Below, piece by piece: positions 46,931-55,107 of a stretch of 64,000 nucleotides of DNA. The first letter of the stretch is position 1. Each line of letters begins with the position of its first letter. The DNA lies in NCBI RefSeq assembly GCF_003014495.1, contig NZ_PYGC01000011.1, forward strand, positions 1 to 64,000, written 5' to 3'. The position numbers and the translations under genes were made by a program. The stretch comes from Prolixibacter denitrificans (lineage in GTDB: Bacteria > Bacteroidota > Bacteroidia > Bacteroidales > Prolixibacteraceae). The notes beneath the pieces are model-generated. The model made no database searches. It saw only the letters and a program-made list of their open reading frames with translations, and was not told the DNA's origin.

Positions 46931-47500
46931 ATGCGGATACTGATTTTCGATAACTACGATTCGTTTACCTACAACCTGGTGCAGTTGGTAGAGCAGTGGG
47001 ACGGAACTGATGTGGTTGTCCGAAAATATGATGAAATTTCCCTTAATGAGGCAGCTGACTTCGATGGTATCATCTTTTCGCCCGGCCCCGGATTACCTGG
47101 GGAGGTCCCGTTGATGAGCGAAATTATTCGTAAAATGGGACCGAAAATGCCGATACTGGGTGTATGCTTGGGTCATCAGGCTATTGCTGAGGCTTTTGGA
47201 GGAAGGTTGAAACATCTCGATGCAATTTATCACGGTACAGTCATCCGGACGGAAACATTGATTCCGGATATACTTTTTAAGAATATCCCAACTGTTTTCG
47301 AAACGGGGCTTTATCATTCATGGGCGGTAGATGATGCCGGTTTTCCAGAAGAACTGGAAATAACAGCTCGGGGCGAAACCGGAAATATTATGGCTTTGCG
47401 GCATCGAACCTGGCCTGTCAGGGGAATACAATTCCATTTGGAATCAATCATGACACCTGATGGGCAGCAGATGATTGAGAATTGGTTGAATGGACTGTAG
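46931..47500 (+). CDS. pabA: Aminodeoxychorismate/anthranilate synthase component II
   Basis: A 189-residue class I glutamine amidotransferase. DNYDSFTYNLVQLVEQ opens the domain, the oxyanion loop is FSPGPGLPGE, the nucleophile is C79 in LGVCLGHQAI, and the His/Glu pair is in QFHLESIMTPDG. It supplies ammonia to PabB, and perhaps also TrpE. No trp genes are nearby, so the folate role is favoured. Confidence 0.94.
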   Translation: MRILIFDNYDSFTYNLVQLVEQWDGTDVVVRKYDEISLNEAADFDGIIFSPGPGLPGEVPLMSEIIRKMGPKMPILGVCLGHQAIAEAFGGRLKHLDAIYHGTVIRTETLIPDILFKNIPTVFETGLYHSWAVDDAGFPEELEITARGETGNIMALRHRTWPVRGIQFHLESIMTPDGQQMIENWLNGL

Positions 47501-47507
47501 AAGTAGG

Positions 47508-48206
47508 CTAAAAATAGCTTACCATTACACCCATTAAAATGGCTATTCCAAAACTCAGCAAGGTTCCAACTAATACATACTCTGTCTTTTGAGCATCGCT
47601 AAAACGCAGAATAGATTTGGCGGCAATGATGAAACCAACCACCGAATACTGCTGTAATAAGACTAGTGTGAGTACAAGAAGACGTTCGGTGATACCGATT
47701 AGTTTACCAGCATTGGGTAAACCTCCTCCGTTTTCTTCTTCCGTTTCAGCAGGCGCTTTCACTGAGAAATATCGAAAAATGTACCGGATGATGATGTTGG
47801 ATGGTTTTACGCAAAGTGTGTAAGCAAATATAATGGCAGCTATTCGAGGAGTGATGAAAACTGGTAGTTGATTCATGCCCGAATCAACATAGAACCAAAC
47901 GATTGCTGTAATGATTATGATGTGAGCAAACTGGTCGATAAAGAACCAATCTTTGTTCCATTTTACTCTGATGAGACTTTTAATAACATCTGTCAGAAAG
48001 TGCAAAACAGTCAGGGCTAATGCAGCTGACCAGAACGCTAATTGCAGTGAAAAGAGCCATGATGAGGCAAAGACAATGAGAATGTGGAAGATATGAATTT
48101 TGCTGATTATTTTCTTTTCCTTTTGCAAGCTCCAGTGTTCGCTTTGAAGAAGGAAATCGGCTACCAGGTGTGCCGTTAGCTGAAGGAATAGAAGGTTAAT
48201 CATCAT
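47508..48206 (-). CDS. DUF3307 membrane protein
   Basis: From ATG 48206 the product has 232 residues and starts one base after the SatD-like gene's stop (48208), so the two are translationally coupled. A longer upstream frame overlaps that gene and is unlikely. It has the DUF3307 opening LLFLQLTAHLVADFLLQSE with WSLQKEKK, and about six membrane helices (IFHILIVFASSWLFSL, LALTVLHFLTDVI and others). The function is unknown. DUF3307 genes regularly sit next to SatD-like regulators. Confidence 0.9.
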   Translation of the reverse strand: MMINLLFLQLTAHLVADFLLQSEHWSLQKEKKIISKIHIFHILIVFASSWLFSLQLAFWSAALALTVLHFLTDVIKSLIRVKWNKDWFFIDQFAHIIIITAIVWFYVDSGMNQLPVFITPRIAAIIFAYTLCVKPSNIIIRYIFRYFSVKAPAETEEENGGGLPNAGKLIGITERLLVLTLVLLQQYSVVGFIIAAKSILRFSDAQKTEYVLVGTLLSFGIAILMGVMVSYF

Positions 48207-48207
48207 G

Positions 48208-48897
48208 TCAGTGTATGTTTTCTTCGAAGTATGAAACAGCTCTGTATATAGCATTCCAGCCAGCGGCCGTCGAATGCTGATTGATAGTTGATTGATTTTT
48301 TTTGAGAATTTTGGCGATCTCAACTTCTGATTTATTCAATAATTTATGAAATACTACTTCGCACTGTTTGGCCGAACAACGTGCGAGAATTACGTCCAGC
48401 ATTTCGAGTATTGTTTCATGCAAATCTTCAAGTGCCTGGTCGGATGAGAGGAAGTACATTGTTTTTTTTATAATGACTTTTTGCTTGTCGTAGGTGTCTT
48501 TACGGTTTAGTGCTCTTCCCGAAAGGTAAATGGCTTCTCCGTCCATTACGCCTTTTACGGGCTGGTAATTCTCTAACGGAGCTACTGCAATGGCTATTCG
48601 TACGCCGTGTTCTTTAAAGTATTTGAGTCGTTTATTTTCGTATTTAGGTTTTGGAAGTTCGAGTGAGCGGACAAAGGTTTTGATAAGGAGGGCTACACGC
48701 AATGCAGCATCCGGTTCTTCCAGAGCGCATTCGATGTAATCTCCTTTCAGGATACGACCATAGAAGCCTTCTTTTTCAAAATGTTTTGTAAGTTTCTTTA
48801 CCAAACCTCTTAGCTTAGTTGCCAGAATATCCCGACTTTCCGCTGATAAAGCTGTTGAGGAAACAATATCGCACGAAATAGTTGCCCTGTTTTTCAT
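48208..48897 (-). CDS. SatD-family protein with C-terminal HTH
   Basis: A 229-residue protein. The N-terminus ATISCDIVSSTALS resembles a nucleotide-cyclase-like fold opening (the D-x-x-x-S/T start shared by SatD proteins). The middle has LKGDYIECALEEPDAALRVALL and VRIAIAVAPLENYQPV. The C-terminal ~50 residues form a helix-turn-helix (LLNKSEVEIAKILKKNQSTINQHS). It is probably a regulator of its own operon with the DUF3307 membrane protein. A cluster of repeated sites lies just upstream. The ligand is unknown. Confidence 0.82.
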   Translation of the reverse strand: MKNRATISCDIVSSTALSAESRDILATKLRGLVKKLTKHFEKEGFYGRILKGDYIECALEEPDAALRVALLIKTFVRSLELPKPKYENKRLKYFKEHGVRIAIAVAPLENYQPVKGVMDGEAIYLSGRALNRKDTYDKQKVIIKKTMYFLSSDQALEDLHETILEMLDVILARCSAKQCEVVFHKLLNKSEVEIAKILKKNQSTINQHSTAAGWNAIYRAVSYFEENIH

Positions 48898-48930
48898 TTC
48901 ACAAATGAATTCATCTGTTTAAAGGAATAA

Positions 48931-49035
48931 TTTATTAGTAAATATACTAATAAATATTAAATATCGGTAAATATGCTAATATTTTTTATCGGTAAAAACA
49001 CTTATAAATAGTATTTATCGGTAAATTTACTAATG
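48931..49035. promoter_or_regulatory. Array of four operator-like repeats upstream of the SatD-like gene
   Basis: A perfect inverted repeat, TTTATTAGTA (48931-48940) and TACTAATAAA (48945-48954) around AATA, is followed by three 18-base units beginning TCGGTAAA at 48964, 48989 and 49018 (TCGGTAAATATGCTAATA, TCGGTAAAAACACTTATA, TCGGTAAATTTACTAATG). Aligned unit starts (48935, 48964, 48989, 49018) are 29, 25 and 29 bases apart. The array ends 17 bases from the Crp/Fnr stop and about 34 bases from the SatD-like start, so it most likely controls the SatD-DUF3307 operon. Confidence 0.75.
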
Positions 49036-49051
49036 ATTAGCAGGAGTTTCA

Positions 49052-49714
49052 TTACAACAGATTTTTTAGTGCTTCAGCATTTTTTACCTCTACCTCGCCA
49101 CGTCGCCACTCCAGTATTCCTTCTCGTTGCAATTCGCTTATTGTTCGTGCCAATGAGGGGCGAGCGACTCCAAACATCTCGGCGAGGCTTTGCTGATTTT
49201 GTTTTAACGAAATATTCCGAAATCCTGGTTTATAATGCTGTAACAGGAAGAAGGCGATTTTCTCACGAATGGTTTTAAAATTAAGGAAACTGATTTTTCT
49301 CGAAAGAAACTGGGCTTTATCGCTAATAATATTTAGGAAGTTATTCAATACTCGATTGTCAAGGCTTAGCAGTCGCGTAAAATTGGGCTTCAGAATGATG
49401 AGCATTTTGCCATCAGCCATGGCCGACAGGTTCACCGGGAAGCGGCTGTTTTTCCCGAAAAGGAAACCGGCTGCGACCATTTGTGGGGGAAGTAGTTCTT
49501 CAATTTTCAAGCTGTTTCCACTAAAATCAACCATCTCACCCTGAAGTTTTCCTTCCAAAAGAATCATTGCTGCTTTCACTTCTTCTCCGGCTACGGCCAG
49601 TAAATCATCTTTGTGGAAGTGTCGTATCTGATGTGGAACTTTGCCCAGCAGATTTTCTACTTCTGTTGGTTGAAGTCCTTTGAGTATGGGCGATTGTGTT
49701 AGAATCGTATTCAT
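49052..49714 (-). CDS. Crp/Fnr-family regulator, probably of nitrogen-oxide stress genes
   Basis: A 220-residue Crp/Fnr protein. A cNMP-like beta-roll covers about 10-120 (DDLLAVAGEEVKAAMILLEGKLQGEM), a dimer helix about 120-145, and the winged HTH about 165-215 (QQSLAEMFGVARPSLARTISELQREGIL). It has no cysteine, so it is not an Fe-S FNR; sensing through heme or another ligand, as in HcpR/Dnr, is possible. The divergent neighbour encodes ferredoxin-hcp, and a perfect palindrome sits between, making it the likely regulator of those genes and of itself. Confidence 0.9.
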   Translation of the reverse strand: MNTILTQSPILKGLQPTEVENLLGKVPHQIRHFHKDDLLAVAGEEVKAAMILLEGKLQGEMVDFSGNSLKIEELLPPQMVAAGFLFGKNSRFPVNLSAMADGKMLIILKPNFTRLLSLDNRVLNNFLNIISDKAQFLSRKISFLNFKTIREKIAFFLLQHYKPGFRNISLKQNQQSLAEMFGVARPSLARTISELQREGILEWRRGEVEVKNAEALKNLL

Positions 49715-49731
49715 TACAGAAAGTTTTTACA

Positions 49732-49739
49732 CAAATATA
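49732..49739 (-). promoter_or_regulatory. Candidate -7 box for the Crp/Fnr gene
   Basis: The minus strand reads TATATTTG, matching TAnnTTTG, 18 bases upstream of the ATG. The palindrome at 49746 would cover the spacer/-33 region, so bound regulator should block this promoter. Confidence 0.5.
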
Positions 49740-49745
49740 CCAATT

Positions 49746-49761
49746 TGTAACAGCTGTTACA
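49746..49761. promoter_or_regulatory. Perfect 16-bp palindrome, likely Crp/Fnr operator
   Basis: TGTAACAGCTGTTACA reads the same on both strands. Its half-site TGTAAC resembles Crp/Fnr half-sites (TGTGA, TTGAT). Its centre is about 41-42 bases upstream of the predicted ferredoxin transcript start, the class II activator position. Confidence 0.7.
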
Positions 49762-49782
49762 CTTTCCCGGTAAGGGCCCATC

Positions 49783-49790
49783 TACATTTG
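49783..49790 (+). promoter_or_regulatory. Candidate -7 box for ferredoxin-hcp
   Basis: TACATTTG fits TAnnTTTG, 41 bases before the ferredoxin ATG. There is no good -33 element, as expected for an activator-dependent promoter. Confidence 0.55.
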
Positions 49791-49830
49791 TAATGTAAAA
49801 TTTAAACGACAGTAATAAAGAAAACGAAAT

Positions 49831-50712
49831 ATGAAACGCGACATCATCAATATAGACGAAGAGAAATGCACCGGTTGTGGTCTTTGTGTTCCTAATTGCC
49901 ACGAAGGAGCATTGCAGATTATTGACGGGAAGGCAGTTCTAATCAGCGATTTGATGTGCGATGGTTTGGGAGCTTGTATCGGACACTGCCCGGAAGAAGC
50001 TATTACGATTGAAAACCGTGAAGCACAACCGTACGATGAGGTGAAGGTGATAGAGATTATGGTAAGCAAAGGTTTCAATACGGTGGTCGCTCATCTGAAG
50101 CATTTGCGTGAACACAACGAGACAGGATTTCTGAAACAGGGAATGGGATATTTGGTGGAAAACGAGGAGAATTTACCTTTTTCTGTTCAAGCGGTGAAGG
50201 ATGCTGTTCACACCGAGCCGAAGCCGGCAAACGGAAGCAGTTGTGGAGGAGGATGTCCGAGCTCTCAGACCGTTGTTTTTAATCCGGAAGAGTTGAAATT
50301 GGCACCTAAAGGCGAGAATGGTTCATTGGCTTCTCAACTTCGCCAATGGCCGGTGCAGATGCATCTTATCAATCCGCTAGCTCCTTATTTCCGTGGTGCC
50401 GATTTACTGGTGGCAGCCGACTGTACAGCTTTTACACTGGGGGATTTCCATCAAAATTATTTGAAAGATAAATCGTTGGTTATTGCTTGTCCCAAACTGG
50501 ATTCCGGAAAGGAGATTTATCTGGAGAAGTTAATCACTCTCATTAATGAAGCGAAAGTGAACACTATCACTGTACTGATGATGGAGGTGCCTTGCTGCGG
50601 TGGTTTACAGCAGCTGGTTCAAATGGCTACGCTTCGGGCCAGCCGAAAGGTTCCGGTAAAAGCCATTACGGTAAGTATTCGGGGCGAAGTTCTCGAAGAA
50701 GAGTGGGTATAG
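49831..50712 (+). CDS. Ferredoxin-type electron donor next to hcp
   Basis: A 293-residue protein. The first cluster motif is complete (CTGCGLCVPNC, C13/C16/C19/C23). The second is CDGLGACIGHCP, where the expected second cysteine is Leu, leaving three ligands. Further cysteines lie in SSCGGGCPSS (about 137-142), ADCTAF, ACPKLD and VPCCGG, which could bind another metal site. The C-terminal ~150 residues are not a standard ferredoxin fold. It probably passes electrons to Hcp, whose gene follows after 65 bases. Confidence 0.88.
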   Translation: MKRDIINIDEEKCTGCGLCVPNCHEGALQIIDGKAVLISDLMCDGLGACIGHCPEEAITIENREAQPYDEVKVIEIMVSKGFNTVVAHLKHLREHNETGFLKQGMGYLVENEENLPFSVQAVKDAVHTEPKPANGSSCGGGCPSSQTVVFNPEELKLAPKGENGSLASQLRQWPVQMHLINPLAPYFRGADLLVAADCTAFTLGDFHQNYLKDKSLVIACPKLDSGKEIYLEKLITLINEAKVNTITVLMMEVPCCGGLQQLVQMATLRASRKVPVKAITVSIRGEVLEEEWV

Positions 50713-50777
50713 AAGAACGTAAAAGTGATTTTAAATCAACAGTTAATCATAAAACTTAATCTTTAAAACGAATTATC

Positions 50778-52421
50778 ATGAGTATGTTTTGTTTTCAATG
50801 TCAGGAAGCCGCTAAAGGCGAAGGTTGTACCATCAAAGGTGTTTGCGGAAAAACCGATGATGTAGCCAACTTGCAGGACTTACTGGTCTTTGTTACCAAA
50901 GGATTATCGATATACGCTCACGAAGCACGCCAAATGGGAATTGAATGGGAACCGGTGAATCGATTTGTATTTGATGCCCTGTTCATGACGATTACCAACG
51001 CTAATTTCGACAAGAAGAAGATTGAAGAGAAAATTCGGGAAGGGCTGAAATTACGCGCTGAATTGAAAAACCGCTTCGAAGCCGAAGGTGGAAAACTTTC
51101 GTCGAATCATGAATCACTAACATGGGAAGCTGACACGCTGGAGGCTTTCGAGGAAAAAGCAGCTAATGTGGGAATCCTCTCAACTGCTAATCCTGATGTT
51201 CGTTCGTTGCGTGAGTTGATTGTTTATGGTGTGAAAGGAATGGCCGCTTATGCTGAGCACGCTTTTAATCTCGGTTACGAGAAAAAAGAGCTCTATGCTT
51301 TCATGCAAAAGGCGTTGGCCGCAACTACCGATGATACTCTTTCGGCTGACGATTTGGTTGCCCTGACGATGGAGACCGGAAAGTACGGAGTGGACGTGAT
51401 GGCATTGCTCGACCAAGCAAATACAGAGAGCTATGGTAACCCTGAAATTACAGAGGTAAACCTTGGTGTACAGAAGAATCCCGGTATTTTGGTCAGCGGT
51501 CATGATTTGAAAGATTTTGAAGAATTGCTGAAGCAAACTGAAGGAACCGGCGTAGATATTTATACGCACAGCGAAATGTTGCCTGCTAACTATTATCCGG
51601 CTTTCAAGAAGTATGAACACTTTGTCGGTAACTACGGTAACGCATGGTGGAAGCAAAAAGAGGAATTTGAAGCGTTTAACGGGCCGGTGTTGCTGACAAC
51701 TAACTGTTTGGTTCCTCCTGCTGATTCGTACAAAGACCGTGTTTATACTACGGGAGCAGCTGGTTTCGACGGAGTAAAACATATTGCACCTCGGAAAAAT
51801 GGTGAATCGAAAGATTTCTCTGAAATTATCGAACACGCGAAAAAATGTGCTGCACCGACAGAGTTGGAAACCGGAACGATTGTAGGTGGTTTTGCTCATA
51901 ACCAAGTAATGCAGTTGGCTGATAAAGTTGTTGATGCGGTTAAGACCGGTGCTATAAAGAAATTCTTTGTAATGGCAGGTTGCGATGGTCGCATGAAGAG
52001 TCGCGATTACTATACCGAATTTGCCGATAAACTTCCGGAAGGAACGGTTATTCTGACTGCCGGTTGTGCCAAATATCGTTATAACAAGCTGCCTTTGGGT
52101 GATATCGGTGGTATTCCTCGTGTGTTGGATGCAGGACAGTGCAACGACTCCTATTCATTGGCAGTAATCGCGTTGAAACTGAAAGAAGTTTTTGAACTGA
52201 ATGACATCAATGAGTTGCCGATTGCATACAACATAGCGTGGTACGAACAGAAGGCTGTGATTGTGTTGCTGGCGCTGCTCTATCTCGGTGTAAAGAATAT
52301 TCATCTCGGCCCGACACTTCCGGCATTCCTCTCACCAAACGTGGCAAATGTACTGGTAGAAAACTTTGGAATTGCAGGAATTAAAACAGTCGACGAAGAT
52401 ATTGAGGTTTTCATGGGTTAA
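50778..52421 (+). CDS. hcp: Hybrid cluster protein (hydroxylamine / NO reductase), class I
   Basis: A 547-residue Hcp. The N-terminal cluster cysteines are C5, C8, C17 and C23 (Cx2Cx8Cx5C), the class I pattern of anaerobes with a [4Fe-4S] cubane. Hybrid-cluster ligands appear in [63 protein letters not shown] and [11 protein letters not shown]. The family reduces hydroxylamine in vitro and NO to N2O in vivo. It is co-transcribed with the ferredoxin and probably induced through the palindrome at 49746. Confidence 0.97.
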   Translation: MSMFCFQCQEAAKGEGCTIKGVCGKTDDVANLQDLLVFVTKGLSIYAHEARQMGIEWEPVNRFVFDALFMTITNANFDKKKIEEKIREGLKLRAELKNRFEAEGGKLSSNHESLTWEADTLEAFEEKAANVGILSTANPDVRSLRELIVYGVKGMAAYAEHAFNLGYEKKELYAFMQKALAATTDDTLSADDLVALTMETGKYGVDVMALLDQANTESYGNPEITEVNLGVQKNPGILVSGHDLKDFEELLKQTEGTGVDIYTHSEMLPANYYPAFKKYEHFVGNYGNAWWKQKEEFEAFNGPVLLTTNCLVPPADSYKDRVYTTGAAGFDGVKHIAPRKNGESKDFSEIIEHAKKCAAPTELETGTIVGGFAHNQVMQLADKVVDAVKTGAIKKFFVMAGCDGRMKSRDYYTEFADKLPEGTVILTAGCAKYRYNKLPLGDIGGIPRVLDAGQCNDSYSLAVIALKLKEVFELNDINELPIAYNIAWYEQKAVIVLLALLYLGVKNIHLGPTLPAFLSPNVANVLVENFGIAGIKTVDEDIEVFMG

Positions 52422-52445
52422 GTTTAGGTTGATTGGCAAATAAAA

Positions 52446-52475
52446 GCCGGTCGGAGTATTCTTTCTCCGGCCGGC
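52446..52475 (+). terminator. GC-rich hairpin after hcp
   Basis: GCCGGTCGGAG (52446-52456) pairs with CTCCGGCCGGC (52465-52475) with one mismatch. The following bases are A-rich rather than T-rich, so termination is likely but not typical. Confidence 0.65.
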
Positions 52476-52663
52476 CTATAAAAACCAAGCCTTTTAAAGA
52501 AATATTCAATTTTTGATTGGTTTAGCATAGCAAAGCAGGTTGGACTGCAGTTTTTGGATTGAAAAGTGAAGATGATGACTCAATCGGTTTCCCGGAATGG
52601 ATAGTGAGTTGGATAGCGGAGAAATCGGGGCCGGTCGGGCTCATCAAAATGAGTTTGTAAATT

Positions 52664-52984
52664 ATGGAAAAGGGAAAACAGTTTAACGTTGCTTCCGGCA
52701 TTGAGTACGCTGAAGGAGCGGTGGTCAGTAAAACCATCATCAAAGAACCGACCGGTACCATTACGCTATTTGCTTTCGAGAAGGGGCAGGGGCTGAGTCC
52801 TCATACTGCACCTTTCGATGCACTGGTACAGGTTGTAGAAGGGAAAGCTACAATTACTATTGGTGGTGAGAATTCAGAGTTGGAAACGGGGGAAGCCATC
52901 ATTCTTCCTTCCAATATTACTCATGCCGTTGAAGCAACTGAATCATTTAAAATGCTGTTGACCATGATCAAAACCAATTTATAA
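52664..52984 (+). CDS. Cupin-domain protein
   Basis: A 106-residue single cupin. Motif 1 is GLSPHTAPFDALVQVVEGKATITIGG, with only one His where metal cupins have two plus Glu. Motif 2 is GEAIILPSNITHAVEATES, with a His. The metal site may be weak. It lies downstream of the hcp terminator and upstream of the nitrous-oxide-promoter-family gene. Small cupins of this kind are common in redox or N-oxide stress islands, but the substrate is unknown. Confidence 0.85.
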   Translation: MEKGKQFNVASGIEYAEGAVVSKTIIKEPTGTITLFAFEKGQGLSPHTAPFDALVQVVEGKATITIGGENSELETGEAIILPSNITHAVEATESFKMLLTMIKTNL

Positions 52985-53073
52985 GTACAAGAAGTAGTTA
53001 AGAGGTTAATTCGTTTTTATTCCCGCCGGACTTGGTTCGGTGGGAATTTACTTTTCAGCAGATAGTTTTGTCA

Positions 53074-53397
53074 ATGACCGGAAAACGCGTTAAAGAAAAG
53101 CAGATTGTGACCCTCATGGTTGAATTGTATTGTCGAAAAAATCATAGAGTGGGAGGAATTTGTTCTGATTGCCAAGAACTGCTCGATTATGCAGAAAAAC
53201 GATTGGATAATTGTGTGTTTAGTGACGAAAAGCCTGCTTGCAAACAATGTCTGGTCCATTGCTACAAACCTGCAATGCGCGAAAAAATTCGTGAAGTAAT
53301 GCGTTGGTCGGGCCCCAGGATGTTGTTTTATCGTCCAGGAGTGGCGATACGTCACCTTTTATCGAAACCGTTTGAGAGCACCGGGCAAAGGAAGTAG
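53074..53397 (+). CDS. Nitrous oxide-stimulated promoter family protein
   Basis: From ATG 53074 the product has 107 residues; the TTG at 53032 would add 14 unlikely residues. Conserved cysteines fit the family: YCRKNHRVGGICSDCQELLDYA, then CVFSDEKPACKQCLVHCYKPAMREKI (split over residues 43-68), and MRWSGPRMLFYRP. The many Cys/His suggest a metal or iron-sulfur site. The family was named from a promoter stimulated by N2O; the protein's function is unknown. Its place beside hcp supports a link to nitrogen oxides. Confidence 0.85.
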   Translation: MTGKRVKEKQIVTLMVELYCRKNHRVGGICSDCQELLDYAEKRLDNCVFSDEKPACKQCLVHCYKPAMREKIREVMRWSGPRMLFYRPGVAIRHLLSKPFESTGQRK

Positions 53398-53490
53398 TCG
53401 ACCGCAATGCAATAAGGCTTTTGTTTTGATAAGGTTATGGATGCACGCATATTTCCCCGGAACTGAAAGGTATTCAGTAGGTGTAAGCAC

Positions 53491-53513
53491 AAAAAAAGCC
53501 GGAAAACTCCGGC
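53491..53513 (-). terminator. Intrinsic terminator for the 90-residue protein gene
   Basis: GCCGG...CCGGC hairpin (53498-53513) directly follows the stop, with a seven-base U-run on the minus strand. Confidence 0.88.
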
Positions 53514-53786
53514 CTATGATAAGAAGATCTCTTTGAAAATCATTTCAATCTCAGCGTCGACTGACGGTGGAATCTTATAGTGATCCGTGTAGTCGAAAGT
53601 TATTCCCTCATCCAGTTCATGGACAATCAGAATTTCGGTCAACGCCTTTGGACTCTTTCCCCAGAAATCTCTGATTTCCGTCAATCTTTCATCTTTACTG
53701 ATGATCTCTTTCACAATTCTGTTCTTAAATCTTCTCTTTTGCTCCTGAAAAGATTTAACTGTCTGTAATTCTGTAGTTCTACTCAT
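53514..53786 (-). CDS. Unknown 90-residue protein
   Basis: A small soluble, mostly helical protein: a basic, Gln/Lys-rich N-terminus (SFQEQKRRFKNRIVKEII), RDFWGKSPKALTEILIVHELDEG, and an acidic C-terminal helix. No family recognised. A strong terminator immediately downstream and clean codon structure support it as a real single gene. Confidence 0.65.
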   Translation of the reverse strand: MSRTTELQTVKSFQEQKRRFKNRIVKEIISKDERLTEIRDFWGKSPKALTEILIVHELDEGITFDYTDHYKIPPSVDAEIEMIFKEIFLS

Positions 53787-54378
53787 TCTAGTTGGGTTTG
53801 AATTTGTTGTTTGGTGGTTTACTTTATTTGTAATATCATCATGTTATTTTGTATTCTGCAATGCCAATTTACGTGTTACACTGAACAGAAAAAAGCAAAC
53901 AGGTTATACAGCATACGGCTCCAGTTATCAATATATGTTGATGTAACGGGTGTTGTTTCCGATTTAGTGCCTTCAAATGACAGTTTTTCAAAACGATATG
54001 TGTTTAACTGGTTATAAGTGAATAGTATAGATGTTTTTTAACATTTCTGTTTTACGGCAGTATAAAAGTCTGATTTTAATCATGCATTAGGCTGTGTATT
54101 ATTCTCTTACTGTTATTTTGACTATATCCTTCCTTTACCTTCCTCTATAAACCATTTTAACTCCACAAGCTGTGTACTCAAACTGTGGAATTGATTCTAC
54201 ATGTTGATTTGAGTCTGTGTTATCATAATTGTTTCCTCAAAAAAATGTATTCAGTGTAATCCTCAAGTATAATGTGTTTTATAGAAATTATGGTTCCAGT
54301 CTCTCTGACTTTGGCACAACCTTTTCTATAAGTAGTACCGAAGACAAGCAGATACTTTGAATTAATAAATGAATTAAC
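53787..54378. other. Long AT-rich intergenic region with sigma-54-like promoter
   Basis: About 590 bases without a supported gene. A 68-codon plus-strand frame (53811-54017) has no family resemblance. The only clear signal is the sigma-54-like element at 54311, near the right end. The left part may hold the promoter of the 53514-53786 gene. Confidence 0.5.
54311..54327 (+). promoter_or_regulatory. Sigma-54-like promoter upstream of the PepSY-like array
   Basis: TTGGCACAACCTTTTCT fits the -24 box TTGGCAC exactly and has correct spacing to a -12 box TTTCT, one base from TTGCT (T for G). The start codon at 54379 is about 40 bases past the expected transcript start. A sigma-54 activator gene lies 2 kb downstream. 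Confidence 0.5.
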
Positions 54379-54702
54379 ATGAAAAATCACTCTTCCATAG
54401 AGTTTCTTTTGCTTCCGGTTTCCTCAGCGGGTATTACCGGACAAATAGAAAATGAGCATTCGATGAATGACTCTTCTGTTGAACAAGTGGTTTTTGAGGT
54501 TATTCAGTTGAGTGACTTGCCGATGGCTGTGAAGGAATCGGTTGCTGAAGAATTGACCGGATGCCGTTTATCAAACCAGGTAATTGCAGGAACGATAAGC
54601 GGAGTGCTGGTTTACCGATTGACCTTCAGGTCGAATTCAGGCATCAGTAATGTAGTTTACAAAGCTGATGGAGAGAGGTATGTTGCTCAATTGCAGAATT
54701 AA
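54379..54702 (+). CDS. PepSY-like small protein, tandem copy 1
   Basis: A 107-residue protein. The PepSY-like core follows the array pattern: VIQLSDLPMAVKESVAEEL, then LSNQVIAGTISG, LVYRLTFRSNSG and YKADGERYVA. The N-terminus (KNHSSIEFLLLPVSSAGITGQ) is a weak signal peptide compared with copies 2-4. This copy may be degenerating or have its start misjudged. It is the first gene after the sigma-54-like promoter. Confidence 0.75.
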   Translation: MKNHSSIEFLLLPVSSAGITGQIENEHSMNDSSVEQVVFEVIQLSDLPMAVKESVAEELTGCRLSNQVIAGTISGVLVYRLTFRSNSGISNVVYKADGERYVAQLQN

Positions 54703-54718
54703 ATAAAAAAGGAGGAAT

Positions 54719-55045
54719 ATGCGATTGTTGTCCGCGATAGGATTGATTGCTGTTTTTTCACTGATGCCTGGAAAGCCGGTTTTTGCGCAGGAAGATTCTG
54801 CCGGAAGGCAAATGGCAATGGAGTTCAAAATCGATTTTGGTCGAATTGAATTATCGGATGTCCCGGCGTTTGTCAGTTTGGCCGTTAAGAGTGAATATCG
54901 CCAGGTTTCGATATCACAGGCATACAAAAGTCGTCTTCCTTGCGGAATGGTTATTTACAAGCTGTTCCTGAATGTAGAAGGGAGCACTAAAGTTAATTAC
55001 TACAAGGAAGATGGAAGTAAATATATTCCAGGTAGGGACGGTTGA
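54719..55045 (+). CDS. PepSY-like small secreted protein, tandem copy 2
   Basis: A 108-residue precursor with a signal peptide (1-23, GKPVFAQ). A GGAGG Shine-Dalgarno (54711-54715) precedes the ATG. The core IELSDVPAFVSLAVKSEY, ISQAYKS, YKLFLNVEGST, YKEDGSKY follows the shared pattern. It has a lone Cys (LPCGM). It starts 16 bases after copy 1. Confidence 0.8.
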   Translation: MRLLSAIGLIAVFSLMPGKPVFAQEDSAGRQMAMEFKIDFGRIELSDVPAFVSLAVKSEYRQVSISQAYKSRLPCGMVIYKLFLNVEGSTKVNYYKEDGSKYIPGRDG

Positions 55046-55107
55046 TTTTTGATGAGGCCAATAGAAAAAATAATTTTTGAGGAGGAGATTGATTTTAAAA
55101 AGGGGAT

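Noticed and set aside
48931-49035. CRISPR array or replication iterons
   Set aside because: Units are too short and uneven, spacers are 7-11 bases, and there is no cas or replication gene; operators fit better.
52500-52660. Short plus-strand frame before the cupin gene (KSEDDDSIGFPEWIVSW)
   Set aside because: It has only about 33 codons from a TTG, no Shine-Dalgarno and no recognisable family; it may be chance or a decayed fragment.
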